A stretch of DNA of 15,393 nt from CAYREE01 sp964423225 (GTDB lineage: Archaea; Altiarchaeota; Altiarchaeia; IMC4; SCGC-AAA252-I15), in contig CAYREE010000044.1 of NCBI GenBank assembly GCA_964423225.1, forward strand, positions 1-15,393. Direction: 5' to 3'. Every line of letters starts with the position of its first letter. Position 1 is the stretch's first letter. This document shows positions 7,799 to 14,287 of the stretch, piece by piece. Below the pieces are notes generated by a model. The model ran no database searches. It was not told the origin of the DNA and saw nothing but the letters and a program-made list of their open reading frames with translations. A program made the translations under genes and the position numbers.

Positions 7799-10700
7799 AT
7801 GAGACAGCAGATACTTCTAATACTTGTCGTCGTCAGTCTTATCGCCTTTGTTTCTGCTCAGCGTGGTGTTGTTGAAGAGTCTGGTTGTTCTGAAATAGAA
7901 CAGTCTTGTCTTCGAGTAGACTGTTGTACAGGCTTAGTTTGCTGTGAGGGTATTTGTACTGAAGTATGTGGTGGAGAAGAACCCATGCCCGAACTAATTA
8001 TTATAGATCTACCTGAGGGAAATGATTGCAATCCACCTTGTGAGTGTATCACTGAAATTACTGCTTCTGAAATGGGTTTTGAACGGTGTGATGGCTCAGA
8101 TGATCCCTGTGGGAGAGACGGGGAAGGCATTCCACAATACTGTTATAAAGAAATACAACAGGATATCCCGCCAACTGACCCTGAAGTTCCCCCTACCATA
8201 GAGTGTCCATCTGATTGTGAATGTATGATAGAGCAACAAGCAATGGAGAGTGGATTACGCTTTTGCGGTGATGTAGAGACTTTCTGCGGTCAAACAAGTG
8301 ATGGTATCCCCCTATTCTGTTTTACACAATCTACAACCGAGGAACCTCCAGGAGATCCAGATCCAGAAGAACCACCCATCGGGGAGCAGTGTCCTGATGA
8401 GTGTGTTTGCATGATGGAAGATGAGGCCAGGCATAGTGGATTAGATTTTTGCGGTGGAACCGAGACTCAATGCGGCCTGAATGAAGAGGGTATACCATTA
8501 TTCTGTTTTTCTGAAGGGGAAGATGATGTTCCTCCCTCTGATATTCCATTTGACAATCCCTGTTCTGACAACTGCATTTGTCTTGAAGAAGATGAGGCGT
8601 TTTCAATGGATTTCGTATTTTGTGGTGAGACGGAGACAGTTTGCGGGCAGTCAGAGTATGGTGTTCCAATGTTTTGTTTCATCGAACAGGGGACGGATAG
8701 AGTACCAGAAGAGGAGATTCCTGAAGAACAGGTTAGGCAGCCACCTACCGAAGATCCAAAGCAGATGATCGATGTTCAGTGCATAACTGAGGAAGAAGCT
8801 GAAGAGTTAGGTCTAGAAAGGCTTTGGGGGACAATGATTCTATGTGATAGTGGTGATGATGGGGATAAATATTATTTTGGAGACCAGGATGTCAAGGTTC
8901 CTTTCGATGATGTGAAAGAAAATACTCCTAAAGAAGTGCCAGATAAGATGCCTACAGAAGACCTGGAATGGGGGTGTCCAAAGGATTGTCTATGTATGGT
9001 CGATCCTGTAAAACTGGGGAAGACTGGTGTCTGGGGCGGGGCAGGATGGGATTATATAGGTTGTAGTGGTGGACAGGCTAGTATATGTGGTCCTGCGAAC
9101 TCGCAGGTAGACATGTATTGCTTCAAAGAGGATAATTGTCCCTGGATCTACAATAAAGATCAGAATGACTCAGATAATGATGGGGCAGGCGATGCTTGCG
9201 ACAACTGTAAGAAGAGTAATCCAAAACAATTAGATTCTGATAGTGATGGACTTGGGGATGTTTGCGACAATTGTCCGAAAAGGTCGAATTCCGATCAAAA
9301 AGATATTGATGGCGATGGTATCGGCGATGAATGTGATAACTGCAAGAAAAAATCTAATAAAAAACAGACTGACAAAGATTCTGATAATGTCGGGGACGTA
9401 TGTGACAACTGCCCTAATGATGGAAACAGCTATCAGACAAACTCCGATAAAGATAAGTTAGGCGATGCATGTGACAACTGCCCGAAAAAAACCAATAAAG
9501 ATCAGAAGGACGCTGATAAAGACGGGGTGGGAGATGCTTGTGACAACTGCCTGAAAAAGTCGAATGTATACCAGAAGGATACTGACAAAGATGGTCTTGG
9601 AGATGCGTGCGACTGCCAGGATGGAGTAAAGGGTGGTGATGAAGTAGGAATAGATTGTGGTGGATCATGCACAAAATGCGGTTTTATCCGATTGAAAGGC
9701 CGGATAATGTATGAAGATTTCCATATAGGCTTTAATCAGTCTGAAGGATTCAAACCGGTTCGTTATGGAAAGTTCCAGGTTAGGCTATTTAAGAGTGCAA
9801 CACATGCAAGTAATCCTGCATATTATCATACTGGTTATACTGACAGTCAGGGCAATTTTAATTTCCTTGCTCCAAGAGCTGGCGTAAAATCAGGGTATGT
9901 TTATCTTGGTGGCGGCCCAAACAGTTTCTATAAGATCAATTATGCAATGCAGATTGCACGGGATACAGATAAATGCAATGAGTATGTCACATGGAGGAGT
10001 CCCTTAGTCAAGATGCCTAAGACTGGAGACTACGTTTGGGGTGAACTAAGAATCGGGAAGGACAACGACATCAGCTTTAAAGGACGTTGGCGGGAGACGA
10101 CTGAAGGATTCTGCTTATGGGATGGTGATGAGTCTGGTCCACTTAATGGTGGGGCAGAATACTTCAATATCGCTGATGTACTGTTGATAGCAAGGACATA
10201 TGCCGATAAGTATCGGGATGATTCGGATAGTATTGGTGTTGTCGATGTATCGCTGACTGGACCCAAGACCTCGTATCATGGCGATTTAGGTGAGATATGG
10301 ATGCAGCCAGAAGACGGATATGAGGATGGTACGATTATCCACGAGTTTGGACATCATCTAGAATGGGCAATAAGTACTGGAGACTTATATGTGGGAGATA
10401 CAAGACATGATATCTGTACTTATGGTAAAGACGGTGAGTTCGCATGGAAAGAGGGTTTCTCAGAATATCTCGGCACTATCATACCTTTCCATTATCAACC
10501 ACCTAATCCATTATTCCTTAATCATCCAGATCTTGGATTCACGGGGATTGAGAATCTGTCTTGTCCAACCTTCGGATGGAAGGGTGAAGGATCAGTTGCA
10601 ATGGTATTATGGGATCTAGCCGACATTAATGGCACGCAATTCCCCTTATCAAATGACGAGGCATTTGATTCAATTGGTGGTAAGGAGAAGTTAATTTTCC

Positions 10701-10858
10701 ATATATTCGACGATGAATTGGACAATCCAGTGGATGCTCCAGACATCTGCGAGTTCATAGAAGAGGGGATAAACTGCAGGTTAAACCAGAATGAGATTAA
10801 TGCAGTCCATCAAATTGCGAAAAAAGTAAATGTTAACTGTAAAACAGGGTGTAGTTGA
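7799..10858 (+). CDS. Secreted multidomain zinc metalloprotease with Cys repeats and thrombospondin type-3 repeats
   Basis: 1019 residues. A signal peptide (hydrophobic 4-17, likely cleavage after V-S-A at 19) is followed by: a knottin-like eight-Cys module (29-56); four clear copies of a 40-residue Cys-rich repeat (76-115, 135-174, 197-236, 254-293), a degenerate fifth (327-358) and a diverged sixth (392-441); seven thrombospondin type-3-like Ca-binding repeats (446-606); an E-V-G-I-D-C-G-G-S-C linker (614-623); a beta-sandwich of carboxypeptidase-regulatory look (629-760); and a C-terminal zincin domain. The zinc site is H848-E-F-G-H852-H with a gluzincin-type E885-G-F-S-E-Y, where E885 or E889 would be the third ligand. 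All active-site residues are present. The next gene begins 3 bases after the stop, so they form an operon. The target is unknown; cell-surface processing or attack on other cells is possible. Confidence 0.85.
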   Translation: MRQQILLILVVVSLIAFVSAQRGVVEESGCSEIEQSCLRVDCCTGLVCCEGICTEVCGGEEPMPELIIIDLPEGNDCNPPCECITEITASEMGFERCDGSDDPCGRDGEGIPQYCYKEIQQDIPPTDPEVPPTIECPSDCECMIEQQAMESGLRFCGDVETFCGQTSDGIPLFCFTQSTTEEPPGDPDPEEPPIGEQCPDECVCMMEDEARHSGLDFCGGTETQCGLNEEGIPLFCFSEGEDDVPPSDIPFDNPCSDNCICLEEDEAFSMDFVFCGETETVCGQSEYGVPMFCFIEQGTDRVPEEEIPEEQVRQPPTEDPKQMIDVQCITEEEAEELGLERLWGTMILCDSGDDGDKYYFGDQDVKVPFDDVKENTPKEVPDKMPTEDLEWGCPKDCLCMVDPVKLGKTGVWGGAGWDYIGCSGGQASICGPANSQVDMYCFKEDNCPWIYNKDQNDSDNDGAGDACDNCKKSNPKQLDSDSDGLGDVCDNCPKRSNSDQKDIDGDGIGDECDNCKKKSNKKQTDKDSDNVGDVCDNCPNDGNSYQTNSDKDKLGDACDNCPKKTNKDQKDADKDGVGDACDNCLKKSNVYQKDTDKDGLGDACDCQDGVKGGDEVGIDCGGSCTKCGFIRLKGRIMYEDFHIGFNQSEGFKPVRYGKFQVRLFKSATHASNPAYYHTGYTDSQGNFNFLAPRAGVKSGYVYLGGGPNSFYKINYAMQIARDTDKCNEYVTWRSPLVKMPKTGDYVWGELRIGKDNDISFKGRWRETTEGFCLWDGDESGPLNGGAEYFNIADVLLIARTYADKYRDDSDSIGVVDVSLTGPKTSYHGDLGEIWMQPEDGYEDGTIIHEFGHHLEWAISTGDLYVGDTRHDICTYGKDGEFAWKEGFSEYLGTIIPFHYQPPNPLFLNHPDLGFTGIENLSCPTFGWKGEGSVAMVLWDLADINGTQFPLSNDEAFDSIGGKEKLIFHIFDDELDNPVDAPDICEFIEEGINCRLNQNEINAVHQIAKKVNVNCKTGCS
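9134..9616 (+). repeat. Thrombospondin type-3-like calcium-binding repeats
   Basis: Seven units of about 23-26 codons, each with a D-x-D-x-D-G-x-G-D-x-C-D-N-C core, span residues 446-606 of the metalloprotease. The paired Asp residues bind calcium and the Cys residues make disulfides between units in known TSP3 proteins, giving a stiff Ca-dependent stalk. The repeat cores are quite regular, but Lys-rich connectors (K-K-S-N-x-x-Q) vary. Confidence 0.85.
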
Positions 10859-10861
10859 GAT

Positions 10862-11590
10862 ATGAAAAATAAAGAATTGACCATAGCGTTGCTGGTTGTA
10901 GTGATAGTGATACTCTTATTTTCACTTAAACAGGAACCACCTGTCGTGAAAGCCCCTGTAAAAAAGGAGATAATAGATTTATCAACTCTGGAGTCTATCG
11001 AACTAAATCCTCCAACAGACTATATTTCAAGGCTTGAGACTATCATCGATACTCATACAGATCCCTATGTTAGGGAGAGGGGGATATTCACTCTTACCCA
11101 GATTGCATTAATGAAAAAAGAGTCTGGTAAGATCGTTGACTATCTGAAGAAAAAGGCGAATAAAGAAGTGGATGATAATGTCAGGACTGCTGCATACGCA
11201 AACCTGGACCTGATTAGAGAGTATAATCCTTTGCCTAAAACAGGTTCTATGAAGCTTACAGTAGATGGAGAGATCAAGAAGGGTAAGGAGATTGATCTTA
11301 TTGCCACACTATCCGCTACAAGAGATTATACTGATGTTGTGGTCGGATTACAACCTGTCTCTGGAAAGTTCACGGTCTTGTCAAAAGCTGTTTATCAAGT
11401 GGATTTGAAGGCAGACAAGGAAAAAAGAATTAACTTCAAATTAAAGATCGATGAGTATGGAAAACATATCTTCCATGTAAACACTCTTATGAGCTATGAC
11501 CGGGCAGACCATGAGAAAATATATAATGAAGGTATTTTTGTAGTCAATGAGACACATGCATCCTTTGAAGATGTGGAAAATATAATATGA
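10862..11590 (+). CDS. Membrane-anchored helical-repeat protein, partner of the metalloprotease
   Basis: 242 residues, family not recognised. One N-terminal membrane segment (about 6-22, LTIALLVVVIVILLFSL) is followed by a proline/lysine linker and a helical part (about 43-120). That part contains two HEAT-like helix pairs (V-R-E-R-G-I-F-T-L-T-Q-I and V-R-T-A-A-Y-A-N-L). The rest (128-242) is predicted beta-rich (G-S-M-K-L-T-V-D-G-E-I-K-K-G-K-E-I-D-L) and resembles an immunoglobulin-like extracellular domain. The ATG is 3 bases after the metalloprotease stop, so the two are surely co-transcribed. The anchored topology suggests it holds, regulates or is processed by the protease at the surface. 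No catalytic residues are apparent. Confidence 0.7.
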   Translation: MKNKELTIALLVVVIVILLFSLKQEPPVVKAPVKKEIIDLSTLESIELNPPTDYISRLETIIDTHTDPYVRERGIFTLTQIALMKKESGKIVDYLKKKANKEVDDNVRTAAYANLDLIREYNPLPKTGSMKLTVDGEIKKGKEIDLIATLSATRDYTDVVVGLQPVSGKFTVLSKAVYQVDLKADKEKRINFKLKIDEYGKHIFHVNTLMSYDRADHEKIYNEGIFVVNETHASFEDVENII

Positions 11591-11596
11591 TTGTTT

Positions 11597-11698
11597 ATGG
11601 AGTTGTCTGAGATAAAACAGAAGAAGATTAGCTGGCCTAAATACTTTCTAATATTCATACCACTCTGGTTTTTTTTCAGCATATTATTCCCTTCATAG
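11597..11698 (+). CDS. 33-residue single-helix membrane protein
   Basis: The frame ATG-GAG-TTG to TAG encodes MELSEIKQKKISWPKY followed by an aromatic membrane helix (FLIFIPLWFFFSILF). A charged, lysine-rich start and one helix of about 17 residues fit a real small membrane protein. The gene begins 7 bases after the stop of the helical-repeat protein and ends 4 bases before the next frame, so it fits the operon. No Shine-Dalgarno site precedes it. It could instead be a chance frame; homologues in related genomes would decide. Confidence 0.45.
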   Translation: MELSEIKQKKISWPKYFLIFIPLWFFFSILFPS

Positions 11699-11702
11699 GA
11701 CC

Positions 11703-11993
11703 TTGACTTCATTCATTATTTTATGGATGGTTGTTACTGCATACCTGGTTTTTTCGATTGTTTATACTCGGAAATGTCTTCCTTTCTTCTACTTGAGCTT
11801 GTTGATCATAAAATACATGGAGAAGATTTTACCTAAAAAACTTATCGATATTTCCTATTGGTCGACAGGTTTTAATCCAAAGAAACCTAGTGAAGAGGAT
11901 ATGATAGATTTTAATAGAAAACAATTTATCTTGATGTTGCTGATCTGGTGTATATTGCCTCCTATTTTATTTCTGAACTATAATCCTCTATAA
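11703..11993 (+). CDS. Small membrane protein of unknown function
   Basis: 96 residues if translation starts at the TTG at 11703, which has an AGGA sequence 2 bases upstream; the alternative ATG at 11727 would cut into the first helix. Hydrophobic segments lie at about 3-21 (FIILWMVVTAYLVFSIVY) and 74-92 (FILMLLIWCILPPILFL). A soluble, basic loop with K-K-P-S-E-E-D-M-I-D-F-N lies between them. The protein is last in the apparent protease operon. I recognise no family. Both ends hydrophobic with a central loop suggests a two-helix hairpin. Confidence 0.5.
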   Translation: MTSFIILWMVVTAYLVFSIVYTRKCLPFFYLSLLIIKYMEKILPKKLIDISYWSTGFNPKKPSEEDMIDFNRKQFILMLLIWCILPPILFLNYNPL

Positions 11994-12077
11994 TGATCTT
12001 GTTGGCATGTAACACTCTATTTTAAAGCATGTTGATTCATAATTTACCTCTCTGAAGATTTTAATACTTTAATAGAT

Positions 12078-13151
12078 ATGGACTTATCAGATTATGGTTG
12101 GGACAGTGGGTTTAGAGATGAATTCCATGAGTATCATGAAAAGGGTTTTTTACCTGCCCGTGTCATCGAATCAAATAGGTTAATCTACAAACTAGTCTCT
12201 GAAAAAGGCGTATTATCTGGTAAATTGTCTGGACGATTCTGTCATAACTGCAATTCTAAAGCTGACTATCCTACTGTGGGTGACTGGATAGCATATAAAC
12301 CGACTTTCCAGAAGGGTTTTGTCCCCCTCCAGGGTATACTTTGCAGAAGGAGCAAGTTCTCACGGAAAGTGGCTGGAGACGAATCAGATGAGCAGGTTGT
12401 CGCTTCAAATATTGATACAATATTCATAGTAAGTGGTCTTGATAGGGACTATAATATCCGTCGCCTTGAGCGTTATGTGACTCTTGCAGCTGAAAGCCAA
12501 GCAGACTATGCTCTCATATTAAATAAGGCAGACTTGTGTGATGATATTGATAAGGTCCTGGCAGAAATCCATGGATTATTCCCTGATATTCCAGTATATT
12601 CGATTAGTGCATTAGAAAACTCTGGATTACAACAGCTTGAACCACACTTGATTGCAGGGAAAACCGTTGTCTTCCTGGGTTCTTCTGGAGTGGGAAAAAC
12701 AACGATAATTAATCGTTTGTTGGGTGAGGATAGGCTGAAGACTGGGCCTGTTCGAACACAAGATTCTCGAGGACGTCATGTTACTACGTCGAAGAATATT
12801 ATCCTACTTCCCTCGGGAGGTCTTGTCATCGATACTCCAGGCCTCCGTGAGATCCAGCTTCTTGCAAGTGGTGAGGGGCTTACATCTGCTTTTTCAGAGA
12901 TCGAGGAATATGCTCAAGGATGCAAATACAAGGCCTGTACACACACAACCGAACCGAAATGTGCGGTCCAAAAAGCTGTTGGAGATGGTACTATAGCGGT
13001 TAAGCGTCTTGAAAACTATCAGAAGATGCAAAAAGAGATAGCATATAACATGTCACGTTATGATGTCGTGGAAAGAAACAAGAGGAAGAGGTTCTGGAAG
13101 AATATTAGCAAACAAGCCAAGATGATAAGAAAAATACGGGAAGATAGATGA
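12078..13151 (+). CDS. rsgA: Ribosome small subunit-dependent GTPase A
   Basis: 357 residues, the usual length. An N-terminal OB-fold (about 25-95) is followed by a circularly permuted GTPase domain: NKAD (G4) at 149-152, SALE-type G5 at 177-180, P-loop GSSGVGKT (G1) at 201-208, a RGRHVTT switch (G2) at 231-237 and DTPG (G3) at 252-255. The C-terminal zinc site C282-x4-C287-x-H289-x5-C295 is intact. In bacteria RsgA checks maturation of the 30S subunit decoding centre and is stimulated by the ribosome. It is a mostly bacterial family, so its presence here suggests transfer. The gene stands alone, 84 bases after the membrane protein gene, and converges on the PadR gene with only 5 bases between stops. 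No Shine-Dalgarno site is visible. Confidence 0.93.
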   Translation: MDLSDYGWDSGFRDEFHEYHEKGFLPARVIESNRLIYKLVSEKGVLSGKLSGRFCHNCNSKADYPTVGDWIAYKPTFQKGFVPLQGILCRRSKFSRKVAGDESDEQVVASNIDTIFIVSGLDRDYNIRRLERYVTLAAESQADYALILNKADLCDDIDKVLAEIHGLFPDIPVYSISALENSGLQQLEPHLIAGKTVVFLGSSGVGKTTIINRLLGEDRLKTGPVRTQDSRGRHVTTSKNIILLPSGGLVIDTPGLREIQLLASGEGLTSAFSEIEEYAQGCKYKACTHTTEPKCAVQKAVGDGTIAVKRLENYQKMQKEIAYNMSRYDVVERNKRKRFWKNISKQAKMIRKIREDR

Positions 13152-13156
13152 TCGCT

Positions 13157-13456
13157 TTATTTTTTACAGCAGTTGAACATCTCATGCATATCGTGGAATA
13201 TCTTACAAAATGAGGCGCAGGCGCTATCCAACTCTTTATCCCCCTTCTTTGTTAGATAATATGTTTTTTTCTCATCTGTTTTAAGCAATCCCTTTTCTTT
13301 CATTTCCTTAAGGGCTGGGTAGATGGTGCCTGGACTGGGTTTATGTCCTTTCCGTTCTTCCAATTCCCTCATTATATCGGCCCCATTCCTGGGCTTCTTC
13401 TTGATCACCCATAAGAGGATGTATTTGAGGAATCCCCGCATATGACAGCACTTCAC
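13157..13456 (-). CDS. PadR-family transcriptional regulator with terminal Cys/His clusters
   Basis: 99 residues from a GTG at 13454-13456. The winged-helix core is typical of short PadR proteins: M-R-G-F-L-K-Y-I-L-L-W-V-I (6-18), P-S-P-G-T-I-Y-P-A-L-K (40-50) as the recognition helix, and the Y-Y-L-T-K-K-G (66-72) wing. The ends are unusual, with C3-C4-H5 at the start and C80, C84, H88, H91, C96, C97 at the end, which could bind a metal or sense thiol oxidation. Starting at the ATG at 13441 would remove the first Cys pair. I keep the GTG because a TATA-like CTTTTATC at 13479-13486 lies 26 bases upstream, as for a leaderless message. It is divergent from the small Cys-rich gene, with three palindromes in between, so it very likely represses that gene and perhaps itself. 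Confidence 0.85.
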   Translation of the reverse strand: MKCCHMRGFLKYILLWVIKKKPRNGADIMRELEERKGHKPSPGTIYPALKEMKEKGLLKTDEKKTYYLTKKGDKELDSACASFCKIFHDMHEMFNCCKK

Positions 13457-13492
13457 ATTATCTTATGTGTATTCTAACGATAAAAGAATTGT

Positions 13493-13554
13493 TATCGGAA
13501 AACCGATATATTTATATATCGGAATACCGATAATATATTATCGGAAAACCGATA
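13493..13554. promoter_or_regulatory. Three-palindrome operator between the PadR gene and the small Cys-rich gene
   Basis: Three perfect or near-perfect 16-bp inverted repeats lie at 13493-13508 (TATCGGAAAACCGATA), 13517-13532 (TATCGGAATACCGATA) and 13539-13554 (same as the first). The centres are 24 and 22 bp apart, close to two helical turns, so dimers would bind on roughly one face. Site 1 abuts the TATA box of the plus-strand gene, site 2 overlaps its 3' end, and site 3 covers the expected start of transcription. PadR proteins are known to bind such palindromes; that this PadR does so here is inferred from the position. Confidence 0.85.
13511..13518 (+). promoter_or_regulatory. TATA box of the small Cys-rich gene
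   Basis: TTTATATA lies 63 bases before the ATG at 13574 and between the first two palindromes. Transcription would begin about 26 bases downstream, near 13540, inside the third palindrome, leaving a leader of about 34 bases that includes the Shine-Dalgarno site at 13563-13569. Confidence 0.65.
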
Positions 13555-13562
13555 TATATGTT

Positions 13563-13569
13563 GAGGTGA
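13563..13569 (+). promoter_or_regulatory. Shine-Dalgarno site GAGGTGA of the small Cys-rich gene
   Basis: GAGGTGA ends 4 bases before the ATG at 13574 and 7 bases before a second ATG at 13577. The spacing of 7 seen at two other genes in the window favours the second ATG, which would remove one Met. The site is strong support that this short frame is translated. Confidence 0.75.
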
Positions 13570-13573
13570 AATT

Positions 13574-13720
13574 ATGATGTGTGAAAAAGAAGGGAAAATC
13601 GTGTTTGATGGTATAGAAGTCGCAACAATTTCATGTAGTAGTGATGGGATCCATATAAAACACACACCTGAAGGAAAGGAATTATGTAATAAATTACATA
13701 AAGAAGGCTGCTGCCAGTAA
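13574..13720 (+). CDS. 48-residue cysteine-rich protein controlled by the adjacent PadR
   Basis: The frame begins MMCEKEGKIVFDGIEVATIS and ends with H-K-E-G-C-C-Q. Cysteines are at 3, 21, 38, 46 and 47, with His at 27, 30 and 42. The predicted fold is a beta hairpin (K-I-V-F-D-G-I-E-V-A-T-I-S-C, then G-I-H-I-K-H) followed by one helix (P-E-G-K-E-L-C-N-K-L-H). I recognise no named family. Support for a real gene comes from the strong Shine-Dalgarno site, the TATA box, three operator palindromes, and a hairpin-plus-T-run terminator right at the stop. The many Cys and His residues, mirrored by Cys clusters in the divergent PadR, suggest binding of a metal ion or a redox role. It may be a metal buffer, chaperone or co-sensor; none of these is proven. 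Confidence 0.8.
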   Translation: MMCEKEGKIVFDGIEVATISCSSDGIHIKHTPEGKELCNKLHKEGCCQ

Positions 13721-13769
13721 AGCAGCCAATTTATTTATTTTTTATCATATTTTCAGTTTTTTTTTTTTT
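13706..13769 (+). terminator. Hairpin and T-run terminator of the small Cys-rich gene
   Basis: GGCTGCT (13706-13712) pairs with AGCAGCC (13721-13727) around an 8-base loop containing the stop codon. T-rich sequence follows at once, and a run of 13 T lies at 13757-13769. The stem overlaps the last codons, so the messenger would end very soon after the gene, giving a single-gene transcript. Confidence 0.7.
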
Positions 13770-13792
13770 ATGGTTCGGTGTAAAAGCCGTCA

Positions 13793-13826
13793 GAAAAAAA
13801 TATAAGAAAAAAATATAAGAAAAAAA
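13793..13826 (-). terminator. Tandem A7/T7 repeat acting as terminator of the cold-shock gene
   Basis: A 13-base unit GAAAAAAATATAA is repeated about 2.6 times, giving three A7 runs at 13794-13800, 13807-13813 and 13820-13826. Read on the minus strand these are three T7 tracts beginning 37 bases after the stop of the cold-shock gene. Multiple T tracts in series are the usual archaeal terminator form. Confidence 0.6.
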
Positions 13827-13862
13827 TAATATTTTGCAAGAAAAACAGTTTGATTTACTCAA

Positions 13863-14057
13863 TCATGCTTTTTTTACGTTTTCTGCTTTGGGTCCGCGGT
13901 CTCCTTCAACGACGTCGAATGTCACACGGTCGCCTTCGTCAATGCTTGTGCCCTGGGACAATCCGGTTTCATGGACGAAATAGTCCTTTCCATCGTCTCC
14001 GTTAATGAATCCGAAACCTTTATTCCTGTTGAAAAACTTAACAGTTCCTTCAGTCAT
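13863..14057 (-). CDS. csp: Cold-shock domain protein (CspA family)
   Basis: 64 residues, a single cold-shock domain. RNP1 K-G-F-G-F-I is at 13-18 and RNP2-like Y-F-V-H-E-T at 26-31. The start T-E-G-T-V-K-F-F-N and the end P-K-A-E-N-V are typical of the family. Such proteins bind single-stranded RNA and DNA and melt RNA structures, helping translation and transcription at low temperature or in growth changes. The family is bacterial in origin but found in many mesophilic archaea. The start is fixed by AGGAGGTG 7 bases upstream. The GC content is higher than in its surroundings, as expected for a highly expressed gene. It is a single-gene unit with its own promoter and terminator. Confidence 0.95.
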   Translation of the reverse strand: MTEGTVKFFNRNKGFGFINGDDGKDYFVHETGLSQGTSIDEGDRVTFDVVEGDRGPKAENVKKA

Positions 14058-14064
14058 ATTCTCA

Positions 14065-14072
14065 CACCTCCT
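14065..14072 (-). promoter_or_regulatory. Strong Shine-Dalgarno site of the cold-shock gene
   Basis: CACCTCCT on the plus strand reads AGGAGGTG on the minus strand, with 7 bases to the ATG. It is the strongest ribosome binding site in the window and suggests high expression. Confidence 0.85.
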
Positions 14073-14184
14073 TTTTCGTTTGATTTAATTGAAGTAGAAA
14101 AAAAAGGGTTGCTCTAGTCAGAATATTTTACTAACAATAACACCATTTTAATAATCTACTATAACTACTATCGTGTCATACACC

Positions 14185-14192
14185 TTTATAAA
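14185..14192 (-). promoter_or_regulatory. Candidate TATA box of the cold-shock gene, implying a long leader
   Basis: TTTATAAA lies 128 bases upstream of the cold-shock ATG. Transcription starting about 26 bases after it would give a 5' leader of about 100 bases. No better box is seen closer to the gene. The rest of 14058-14287 holds no gene that I can support. Confidence 0.5.
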
Positions 14193-14287
14193 TGCGTGAA
14201 ATTACCTTTTTTTAGGTTTTTATTTATTGAATATTTTTTTCTCATGGATTTGGTATTTTTACATGGTATTATGCAATTATTTTGGTT

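Noticed and set aside
8331..8669. Minus-strand open frames inside the protease gene
   Set aside because: They are antisense to strongly patterned Cys repeats and show no start signals or family resemblance.
9134..9616. Possible CRISPR-like or tandem DNA repeat from recurring GACAACTG
   Set aside because: The recurrence follows the protein repeats (thrombospondin type-3 units) in frame, with variable synonymous bases; there are no spacers between identical repeats.
13741..13830. Possible replication origin or attachment site in the A/T-run region
   Set aside because: The poly-T and poly-A runs lie where terminators of two convergent genes are expected; no origin-type repeats, integrase gene or tRNA end is nearby.
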